DNA of 8,193 nt from the NCBI GenBank assembly GCA_902796785.1, contig CADBQJ010000085.1:1-8193 (forward strand), given 5' to 3'. The DNA is from Fibrobacter succinogenes (GTDB lineage: Bacteria > Fibrobacterota > Fibrobacteria > Fibrobacterales > CADBQJ01). Of this stretch, positions 1 to 8,193 are shown piece by piece (the first letter of the stretch is position 1; every line of letters begins with the position of its first letter). The translations under genes were made by a program, and so were the position numbers. The notes under the pieces were generated by a model. The model was not told the DNA's origin. It did no database searches and saw only the letters and a program-made list of their open reading frames with translations.

Positions 1-141
1 TGTTTGCGTCAAGACCTCATCGGCATAGGCGAATCTTATGCGGACGAATCAACGACCGTCACTGTCTCGGTTTCCGATACGTTGGTTTCCATTGTTGCGC
101 CCAACGTCGAAGTCACCTGGACCAAGCGCCCAGGGCTGTAG
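1..141 (+). CDS. C-terminal end of a paralogous lipoprotein-family protein (5' truncated by window)
   Basis: Frame 1 is open from the first base to the TAG at 139-141 and encodes about 46 residues, starting with Cys-Leu and ending TWTKRPGL. This tail aligns without gaps over its last 30 residues with the tail of the next complete gene. About half the positions are identical there, including the final eight. The first visible Cys lines up with C189 of the downstream protein. This is therefore the end of a tandem paralogue of the lipoprotein at 152-862. Its start, any signal peptide and its full length lie outside the window. The AGGAGG ribosome binding site of the next gene overlaps its stop codon, so the two genes are probably co-transcribed and translationally coupled. 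Function is unknown. Confidence 0.72.
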   Translation, partial: CLRQDLIGIGESYADESTTVTVSVSDTLVSIVAPNVEVTWTKRPGL

Positions 142-149
142 GAGGGGAG
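115..149 (+). repeat. 35-bp direct repeat, copy 1 (gene end plus ribosome binding site)
   Basis: This 35-base segment recurs exactly at 836-870, 721 bases downstream. It covers the last codons (TWTKRPGL), the TAG stop and the AGGAGG at 140-145. In this copy AGGAGG is followed after 6 nt by the ATG of the lipoprotein at 152. Sequence upstream of the repeat is strongly diverged between the copies, so the boundary is sharp. Confidence 0.9.
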
Positions 150-151
150 AA

Positions 152-862
152 ATGGACAAAACGCCTGCAATCGCTCTATTTGCCGCGCTGGCGCTCCTCG
201 CCGGCTGCGGCACGGAGGGCGACGAAGAAAAACCCGCGTGCGAAGCGAAGCTGGTCAATGACGTGTATGCGTGTTTCGACATGCCCCGGTACGACGGCGA
301 CAACGCTTCCCTGCTGAAACGCGGAGAGCCCTTGCAGGGATGCTCCGATCTTCTCGACACCTTGCCCGAAGGCGCCTATTGGTGGGCGAAAACGGATTCC
401 ACCGGAGACGGCGTCTACGGAAGGGTTTTCGTCGGCGAGAATTCGTGGATGCTGGATGGTCCGGAGTATGGCAATGGGGGCTTTTGCGTACTGGATTCGA
501 TCGGCGCCGATTCGGCCGTCGCGGGGAAATGCATCACGTTCGTGCATTTGATGGCATTCCACTGCTATATAACTCCGCACGATTCCAATGACGGAGATTC
601 CCGTCTGGACGGGAATAATTGCGATTATCACTTGATGTCGTGCCGACAGGAAATGTGCGCCTTCGTTTTCCCGCGCGATCCCGCCCGCCATTTGGAAGAA
701 ATCGAAGGATGGGATTGTCTGGGATCGCAAGTCACCAGGGAAAGGGTTGCTGATTCCCTCGCGCTGGATTCCACGGCGGTCGCCGTCACGATGAACGACA
801 GCATCGTCGAAATCAAGGTGCTGGATCGCAAAATGACCTGGACCAAGCGCCCAGGGCTGTAG
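152..862 (+). CDS. Cysteine-rich lipoprotein of unknown function
   Basis: The gene encodes 236 aa. I chose the ATG at 152 because a perfect AGGAGG (140-145) lies 6 nt upstream and it gives a clean lipoprotein signal: a short MDK n-region, a hydrophobic stretch at residues 4-17, and lipobox L16-A17-G18-C19. An upstream in-frame ATG at 38 would run through the preceding gene's end and bury the signal peptide. Signal peptidase II should cleave before C19, and Gly at +2 fits outer-membrane sorting. The mature part has ten further cysteines (30, 41, 64, 112, 127, 138, 157, 164, 169, 189). The even number suggests up to five disulfides in an extracytoplasmic protein. No domain family is recognised. 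The C-terminus (about 200-236) is rich in Val, Thr, Ser and Asp and looks beta-stranded. Codon use (GAA, GAT, AAA, ATT) is less GC-biased than downstream. It is a paralogue of the gene ending at 141. Confidence 0.85.
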   Translation: MDKTPAIALFAALALLAGCGTEGDEEKPACEAKLVNDVYACFDMPRYDGDNASLLKRGEPLQGCSDLLDTLPEGAYWWAKTDSTGDGVYGRVFVGENSWMLDGPEYGNGGFCVLDSIGADSAVAGKCITFVHLMAFHCYITPHDSNDGDSRLDGNNCDYHLMSCRQEMCAFVFPRDPARHLEEIEGWDCLGSQVTRERVADSLALDSTAVAVTMNDSIVEIKVLDRKMTWTKRPGL

Positions 863-870
863 GAGGGGAG
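836..870 (+). repeat. 35-bp direct repeat, copy 2 (stop codon plus orphan ribosome binding site)
   Basis: This is a perfect copy of 115-149 with the TAG stop at 860-862 and AGGAGG at 861-866. The bases after it read GAAATCC, where copy 1 has AAATGG. With one extra G, the position of the start codon is ATC (874-876), and the reading frame closes within a few codons. The ribosome binding site therefore has no gene behind it, as if a further array member had been lost or replaced. Confidence 0.9.
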
Positions 871-892
871 GAAATCCCCGTTAATCCGCACT

Positions 893-923
893 AATCCCTG
901 ATCCCTGATCCCTAATCCCTGAT
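893..923 (+). repeat. 7-bp tandem repeat (RATCCCT, about 4.4 units)
   Basis: Four consecutive heptamers read AATCCCT, GATCCCT, GATCCCT, AATCCCT and are followed by a partial unit, GAT. Related AATCC words also occur just upstream at 873-888. The block sits in the 82-bp gap between the lipoprotein and the primase/ATPase gene. No coding function is apparent. It may be a replication-slippage tract or part of a dispersed intergenic repeat family. Confidence 0.85.
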
Positions 924-931
924 TTTCGGCA

Positions 932-937
932 TATATT
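932..937 (+). promoter_or_regulatory. Possible -10-like element (TATATT) before the primase/ATPase gene
   Basis: TATATT lies in the only AT-rich patch between the heptamer repeat and the ATG at 945. No convincing -35 box is seen at the right spacing, because that position falls inside the heptamer repeat. Transcription from this element would begin within a base or two of the ATG and give a nearly leaderless mRNA. That agrees with the lack of any clear Shine-Dalgarno sequence upstream of 945. This is a weak call based on one hexamer. Confidence 0.25.
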
Positions 938-944
938 TACCGAT

Positions 945-2630
945 ATGAGCGATGCCATCACCCGTCTGACCGACACCGAGCACGCGGTTTCGTCCGCGGA
1001 GCTCGAATCCGTTTTCGCCCAGGCCGTGCGCGAGGCCTTCACGCAGGGCTGGACCAACATGGACATCTCCTTCCGGCTGGCCGACCGCGCGCGGGAGCTC
1101 GGGCTTTCCGACGCCGCCATCGACCGCATGATCGAGGAGGAGGCGGAGGCCGCCAAGCGGCGCCAGCGCCAGGAGGACGAGGAACGCCGGCATCAGGAGG
1201 AGAAGGCGGCCGCGGGCGGCGAAGGCGGCTCCGGCGGGGGCGGCGGGCAGTTCGCCGTGGACCGCAGCCTGGCCGCGCTCTTCGTGCGCCGCGAGACCTC
1301 TCGGTTCCTCAACCTCGAGCCGGTCGCGCTTCCCTGGCCCGCCGACGACTGGCGCAACGACTTCCGCAAGCTCCTCGAGGCGGCCTTCCTCCCCGAGGAG
1401 ACCTTCACCCTCTCGCAGTCCGCGGAGAGCCGCAGCGCCGTCATCAAGGCCGGCGACATGCAGAACCGCGACGAGGGGGCGATCGCGGCCACGCTCCGCA
1501 AGCTCGACAACGGCACCGCCGGCATCCGGATCAACCCCTGCAAGGGCGACCGCGAGACCGACGTCGTCGCCTACCGCCACGTGCTCCTCGAGAACAAGAA
1601 CATGGAGCTGGGCCGCCAGCTGGCCTTCTACAACGCCCTCAACCTCCCCTGCACCGCGCTGATCAACGCCGGCGGCGCCAACATCCAGGCCTGGGTGCGC
1701 ATCGACGCGCGCGACATCGACGAGTACAACGCCCGCATCGCCGACATGCTGAAGATCCTGGAGGACTGCGGCTTCGAGGTGGAGACCTCCGGCAACGACC
1801 CGATGGTCCGCAGCGCGGTCCCGGGCACGATGTCGAACCGCAAGCAGCAGTACCTGCTCGGCGTCAAGCAGGGGGCCTCCTCCTACGACGAGTGGAAGCT
1901 GTGGGCCGACGCCTACCTCGACGGCATGCCGCTGATCGACCGGGCCACCCAGAGCGCCGAGGCGCCCGAGGAGTCGCTCGAGCTGCTCGAGGGGGTCTTC
2001 CGCGAATCGCACCGCGTGGTGCTCCGCGGCCCCGCGCGCTCCGGCAAGAGCCTGGCCGCGCTCGACCTGGCCCTCTCCGTCGCCTCGGGCGAGCCCTGGC
2101 TGGGGCTGGCCACCGAGGAGTCGTCCGTCCTCTTCGTCAACATGGAGAGCACCCCCTCGAACCTCGTCCGCCGCGTCTTCCAGATCGCGGAGGCCCGGGG
2201 GCTCGAGGCCGCCCACGAGCGGCTGGACTATCTCCACCTGATGGGGATCGAGAAGAACATGGCCGAGCTGGCCGACCTGATCGTCAAGCGCGTGGAGGCG
2301 GGCCGCAAGTGGCACCAGCGCCCCTACAGCCTCATCGTCCTGGACGGCCTGGGCCGCTACCTGCCCGAGCGCGAGGGGATGCTGACCACCGGCGGCGACC
2401 CGGTCTCGACCGCCCTGGCCCTGGACCGCGTGGCCGTGCGGACCGAGGCGGCCGTCCTGGCCGTGCTCCGCGACGACCAGGCCGAGCGGCTCCAGCTGCC
2501 CGTGGACGCCGAAATCGCCCTGGCCCCCGGGGACGACGGGACGACCGAGATCCGGACCGCCAGCATCCACTACCCCGCGGGCGCCCCCCTGAAGTGCCGG
2601 TTCCAGGTACCCGTTTTCGCGCGGATTTAG
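945..2630 (+). CDS. AEP/RepB-like primase-domain protein fused to a RecA-like (AAA_25/RepA-type) ATPase
   Basis: The protein is 561 aa. Residues 1-60 are helical, 61-87 are highly charged and probably coiled coil, and 91-101 are a Gly-rich linker. Residues about 120-325 resemble the primase-like domain of phage and plasmid replication proteins. The strand-turn-strand around 239-255 (GG at 243-244, Q248, VRID at 251-254) corresponds to the family's SGG..xHA.VRVD core. A PG (293-294) and a QQYLL-type segment (301-305) follow. Residues about 340-515 form a RecA-fold ATPase with Walker A GPARSGKS (362-369), acidic E401 after the second strand, and Walker B LIVLDG (463-468). This layout is typical of replication primase-helicases of mobile elements. 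Recalled family residues in the primase part look substituted (see findings), so priming activity is doubtful while ATPase activity is likely. No Shine-Dalgarno is evident before the ATG. No integrase, relaxase or phage gene is visible nearby. Its cellular role is unknown. Confidence 0.7.
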   Translation: MSDAITRLTDTEHAVSSAELESVFAQAVREAFTQGWTNMDISFRLADRARELGLSDAAIDRMIEEEAEAAKRRQRQEDEERRHQEEKAAAGGEGGSGGGGGQFAVDRSLAALFVRRETSRFLNLEPVALPWPADDWRNDFRKLLEAAFLPEETFTLSQSAESRSAVIKAGDMQNRDEGAIAATLRKLDNGTAGIRINPCKGDRETDVVAYRHVLLENKNMELGRQLAFYNALNLPCTALINAGGANIQAWVRIDARDIDEYNARIADMLKILEDCGFEVETSGNDPMVRSAVPGTMSNRKQQYLLGVKQGASSYDEWKLWADAYLDGMPLIDRATQSAEAPEESLELLEGVFRESHRVVLRGPARSGKSLAALDLALSVASGEPWLGLATEESSVLFVNMESTPSNLVRRVFQIAEARGLEAAHERLDYLHLMGIEKNMAELADLIVKRVEAGRKWHQRPYSLIVLDGLGRYLPEREGMLTTGGDPVSTALALDRVAVRTEAAVLAVLRDDQAERLQLPVDAEIALAPGDDGTTEIRTASIHYPAGAPLKCRFQVPVFARI

Positions 2631-2644
2631 CCGAACCGGCCGAA

Positions 2645-2676
2645 TTGGGCCGATTGACCCCTATTTAGTATCTTTG
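2645..2676 (+). promoter_or_regulatory. Candidate promoter for clpC-bamA-skp (TTG ... TATCTTTG)
   Basis: This AT-richer patch in the 107-bp gap ahead of clpC contains TATCTTTG (2669-2676), an exact match to the Bacteroidetes-type -7 consensus TAnnTTTG. A TTG at 2645-2647 lies 21 nt upstream, within the spacing tolerated for the -33 element of that class. A sigma70-like TTGACC also occurs at 2654-2659 but has no -10 box at proper spacing. Transcription would start near 2681-2684. The motif match is visible; its use as a promoter is inferred. Confidence 0.4.
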
Positions 2677-2682
2677 GAAGCC

Positions 2683-2705
2683 GCCTCTCCCCGGCCGGGG
2701 GAGGC
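2683..2705 (+). promoter_or_regulatory. GC-rich hairpin at the predicted 5' end of the clpC mRNA
   Basis: GCCTC (2683-2687) pairs with GAGGC (2701-2705), and CCCC (2689-2692) pairs with GGGG (2697-2700). There is one bulged T (2688) and a GGCC loop, giving nine G-C or A-T pairs. No T-run follows (the next bases are ATTGGG), so an intrinsic terminator is unlikely. If the candidate promoter is right, the hairpin begins almost at the first transcribed base. There it could protect the long operon mRNA from 5'-end decay or take part in control. Confidence 0.5.
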
Positions 2706-2726
2706 ATTGGGTCCACTTTTCGACGC

Positions 2727-2732
2727 AGAGGT
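2727..2732 (+). promoter_or_regulatory. Ribosome binding site supporting the GTG start of clpC
   Basis: AGAGGT, with GAGG at 2728-2731, lies about 6 nt before the GTG at 2738. It supports a GTG start. The protein then begins MPEGNFTDRVKKVL, matching the usual ClpC N-terminus. No in-frame ATG lies nearby. Confidence 0.6.
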
Positions 2733-2737
2733 CCGCC

Positions 2738-5226
<2,489 letters not shown>

Positions 5227-5230
<4 letters not shown>

Positions 5231-7989
5231 GGCCGCCGTTGCGCAAGACCTTCCGCAAGATCCTCCTGGCCGCGGCGGCGCTCTGCGCCGCGGCGCACGC
5301 GCAGTTCGCCGAGAACCTCAACTCCGACGGCCCGCAGACCGTCGAGGAGATCCGCGTCCAGGGCAACAGCGGCATCACCGAGGACGTGGTCCTGCGCCGC
5401 TCCGGGCTTTCCGTGGGCGAGGCGCTCCATCCCGCGCAGCTCTCCGAACGGGTCGCGAACGCCATCCGCTCGCTGTGGGAGTCCAAGCTCTTCTCCGACG
5501 TGCGCGTGGAGATCGAATACCCCGAGAACAGCGACGGAATCGCGCTGATCGTCACCGTCGAGGAGCGCCCGCTGCTGGGCCGCGTGACGATCGAGGGGGC
5601 CGACGAGGTCGCCGAGGAGGACATCCGCCTGCTGATCGACGTGCGCGAGGGGCAGACCTTCGGCCGCCCCGACGTGGAGCGCATCCGCCAGAAGATCCTC
5701 CGCAAGTACCGCGACGAGGGCTTCCTGACGACCGAGGTGATGCCCGAGACGAAGACCGACGAGAAGGACGGCAAGGCCCAGCTCGTCATCCGGATCCGCG
5801 AGGGGCGCAAGGTCTCGGTCCGCGACATCCGCGTGAAGGGCAACGAGCACGTGGACGGCGCCGACGTGGTCGACGCGCTCGGGTCGCAGGTGGACCACTG
5901 GTGGTCCTCCGGCGAGTTCCGCGAGGAGCAGGTGGAGCGCGACCTCGACTCCATCAAGGCCTACTACGGCACGCAGGGCTACCTCGACGCCGAGGTGCCC
6001 GAGCACAGGATCGTCTACTGCGTCGACTCCTCCTTCCACTTCTTCGCCGGCCGGCTGGCCGCCACCCCCGCCGCCACCGACTCCGTCCTGGACCGCCTCG
6101 ACGCCGAGGTGCGCGCCGGCGGGCTCCTGGCCGAGATCGCGGCCCAGGCCATCCAGATCGACGACCCCTACTACCGCCGCTTCCGCGCCCGCCGCGGCGC
6201 GGTGCCCGACGCGCGCGTCTACACCGAGGACGACGCGGTCAAGGTGCTCAACCGGCTGCTCGACATCGACCACCTCCGCGAACGGTGGCTCGACCGCATC
6301 GAGTCCGAGGGGACGGCCCCGCTGGATCCGCAGGCGCGCCGCCGCATGTCGCCCAACGAGCAGCGGCTGAAGATCCGCCTGGACCTGGAGCGCCGCTACG
6401 GCCTGCTGAACTACGAGACGGCCCGCACCGGCAACGAGGTGGAGCTGGAGTTCACGGTGAACGAGGGGCGGCGCTACTACGCGGGCGACTTCACGTTCCG
6501 CGACAACAAGGTCCACTCCTCGCCGGTCCTCGCCTCGCACGTGCGGCTGGAGAAGGGCAAGCCGTTCAACACGGCGCTCTACGACCAGTCGATGCAGGAG
6601 ATCCACAACGCCTACCGCGAGGAGGGCTACCTCTTCGTGCGCGTGGAGGACCAGAAGAGCGTCCGCGACAGCGTGGTCGACGTGGAGTTCAAGGTGACGG
6701 AAGGGAAGCCCGCCAGCATCCGCAACGTGCTGATCTCGGGCAACACCACCACCAAGGACAAGGTGATCCGCCGCGAGATCCGCCTCTTCCCGGGCGACAC
6801 CTACCGCCAGTCGCTGATGGAGCGGTCCTTCCGCGAGATCATGCAGCTGAACTACTTCGACAACGTGGTTCCCGACATCCGCATGCGCCCCGACTCCGAC
6901 CAGGAGATCGACCTGGTCTTCAAGGTGCAGGAGAAGGAGGCGGGCACGGGCCAGTTCACCGCCGGCCTCGCCTACAGCCAGAAGGACTACCTCACCGGCA
7001 CGCTGGGGCTCTCCATCCCCAACTGCTGCCTGGGCGACGGCCAGACCGCCAACGTCACGCTCGAATACGGCGAATACCGCAAGAACTACTCGATCGGCTT
7101 CTCCGAGCCCTGGTTCCTCGACAAGCCGATCCGCGTGGGCGGCACCGTCAGCTACTACCACTACGACTACGACGACGAGGACATCTCCGACATCACGCGC
7201 TACGGCGTCCGCGGCTACGTGGGACGCCGCCTGAAGTGGCCCGACGACTACTTCTACGTCCAGGGCGACGTGCAGATCATGCGCCACGAGCAGGGGCCGA
7301 ACTTCTCCGACGACGCCGTGGTGCTCTACACCGGCAACGAGACCAGCGCCTCCGTCACGCTCGTCCGCGACGACAAGGACCTGCCCACCTTCCCCACCGA
7401 GGGGTCGCGCGTCAGCCTGCGCACGCAGTTCGCCTTCGCGCCCGGCGACTTCTCCTTCGTCGAGAACGAGCTGGTGGCCAAGTGGTGGTGGCCGCTCGTC
7501 AAGGACCTTGTGCTCGGCTTCGAGGGCGACCTCGGCGTGATCGACGGACGCCACGTGCAGTACAGCGCGCTCTACCAGATGGGCGGCATGCTCGGCTACC
7601 AGGGCAAGCTGCGCGGCTACTCCGCGGGCAGCATCGGGCGCTACCGCATCGGCCGCAGCTACCTCTCGCTCTCGGCCGAGCTGACCTACGCCATCGCGCC
7701 GCAGACCTTCTACCTGCTGGCCTTCGCCAACGCGGGCAACGTCTACGGCCAGCACCTCGACTCGAAGGCCGTCCCCGCCTACTCGGAGATGGACAGCCCC
7801 TGGACCGAGATCGACCCGACCGACCTCTACCGCGACTACGGCTTCGGCTTCCGCGTGGTGGTGCCCATGCTCGGCATCATCGGCTTCGACTGGGGCTGGC
7901 CGCTCGACCCGCCCGAGCTCTCCACCGGCAAGCGGGCCGACGACGTGGGCTCCTATCAGGTGAACTTCATCATTTCGCAGGGGTTCTAG
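5227..7989 (+). CDS. bamA: Outer membrane protein assembly factor BamA (Omp85), with an enlarged POTRA region
   Basis: The protein is 920 aa, on the long side for BamA. The signal peptide is basic (RPPLRKTFRK) followed by an Ala/Leu-rich core, with likely cleavage after AHA (residue 25). POTRA domains lie at about 37-113, 115-193, 196-264 continuing at 404-415, 417-492 and 495-569. The Omp85 beta-barrel spans about 573-920. It carries the diagnostic loop-6 LRGY motif (795-798) and ends in a terminal Phe, as in a beta-signal. BamA folds and inserts beta-barrel proteins into the outer membrane. The ATG overlaps the clpC stop (ATGA) with only a weak GGGG upstream, so it is probably translated by coupling. 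About 140 residues (265-404), largely charged and helical, separate the second helix and strand of POTRA3 from its final strand. Two adjacent Cys (600-601) lie in a barrel turn that is usually Cys-free. The skp-like gene directly behind supports the call. Confidence 0.96.
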
Positions 7990-7990
7990 G

Positions 7991-8193
7991 ATGAAAAGAG
8001 GCCTGTCCGCGCTTCTGGCGCTTCTTTTCCTCGCCGCCGGAACGGCCTTCGCGGCCGACATCCGCGTGGCGCACGTGGACAGCAAGCTGGTCTTCGACAA
8101 GTACCGCAAGACCTCCGAGGCGCAGGCCGAGTACGACCGCAAGCTGGCCCTCTGGGAGCAGGAGGCCAACGTCAAGCAGAAGGAAGTGGCCAA
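7991..8193 (+). CDS. skp: Skp/OmpH-family periplasmic chaperone (3' truncated by window)
   Basis: The ATG lies 1 nt after the bamA TAG, and AGGGG inside the bamA end (7979-7983) is its ribosome binding site, 7 nt away. The visible 67 residues begin with a classical signal peptide: MKRG, a hydrophobic core, then cleavage after AFA at residue 21. The mature start IRVAHVDSKLVFDKY is the typical first strand and helix of OmpH (compare the family pattern hAhVDhqkhh). A long charged, Ala-rich helix follows from about residue 42, as expected for the first tentacle of the trimeric jellyfish-like chaperone. Skp binds unfolded outer-membrane proteins in the periplasm and delivers them to BamA, and bamA-skp order is common. 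The C-terminus is beyond the window. Confidence 0.88.
   Translation, partial: MKRGLSALLALLFLAAGTAFAADIRVAHVDSKLVFDKYRKTSEAQAEYDRKLALWEQEANVKQKEVA

Noticed and set aside
38..151. Earlier ATG for the lipoprotein at 38
   Set aside because: It would overlap the end of the preceding paralogue and place 38 basic or polar residues before the lipobox. The ATG at 152 has a perfect ribosome binding site and a proper signal peptide.
893..923. Heptamer tract as a CRISPR array or telomere
   Set aside because: There are no spacers, the unit is only 7 bp, and it lies inside the contig between genes. It is a short tandem repeat only.
912..2570. Minus-strand open frame opposite the primase/ATPase gene
   Set aside because: A low-complexity shadow frame. 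The + strand product has Walker motifs and a coherent domain order.
2683..2705. Hairpin as an intrinsic terminator of the primase/ATPase gene
   Set aside because: No T-tract follows the stem and it lies after a candidate promoter, so a role in the clpC leader fits better.

Overview
The window comes from a high-GC diderm (Gram-negative-type) bacterium. The evidence is an outer-membrane assembly protein (BamA) with the start of a Skp/OmpH-type periplasmic chaperone directly behind it, plus at least one lipoprotein. ClpC with a UvrB/UVR-like middle domain, rather than ClpA or ClpB, and a Bacteroidetes-style TAnnTTTG element upstream of it would fit a member of the Fibrobacterota/FCB neighbourhood or a similar under-sampled phylum. 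This placement is inference with low confidence. All supported genes are on the + strand and coding density is high. No RNA gene, insertion sequence or CRISPR array was seen, and no gene-free stretch exceeds about 110 bases.

Region 1 (1-870) has visibly lower GC than the rest. It holds the 3' end of one gene and a complete cysteine-rich lipoprotein of unknown function. They are tandem paralogues: their C-termini align and both end in TWTKRPGL. Both are closed by the same 35-bp direct repeat, which spans the last codons, the stop codon and a perfect AGGAGG ribosome binding site. After the second copy the expected start codon is gone (ATC in place of ATG), and a short 7-bp tandem repeat follows (893-923).

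Region 2 (945-2630) encodes a 561-aa protein. It has a helical, charged N-terminus, a Gly-rich linker, a region resembling plasmid/phage archaeo-eukaryotic primase (AEP/RepB-like) domains, and a C-terminal RecA-like ATPase with intact Walker motifs. Several residues I expect in the primase domain appear substituted, while the ATPase looks intact. This may be a mobile-element replication protein that has been domesticated or is decaying.

Region 3 (2645-8193) is a tightly packed transcription unit: clpC (GTG start), bamA (ATGA overlap with clpC) and a skp/ompH-like gene (1 nt after bamA, cut by the window edge). A candidate promoter and a GC-rich hairpin lie ahead of clpC. The arrangement couples a cytosolic AAA+ unfoldase to outer-membrane protein assembly: ClpC would feed a ClpP protease, BamA inserts beta-barrels, and Skp chaperones them across the periplasm. 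BamA carries an extra segment of about 140 residues that appears to interrupt its third POTRA domain.
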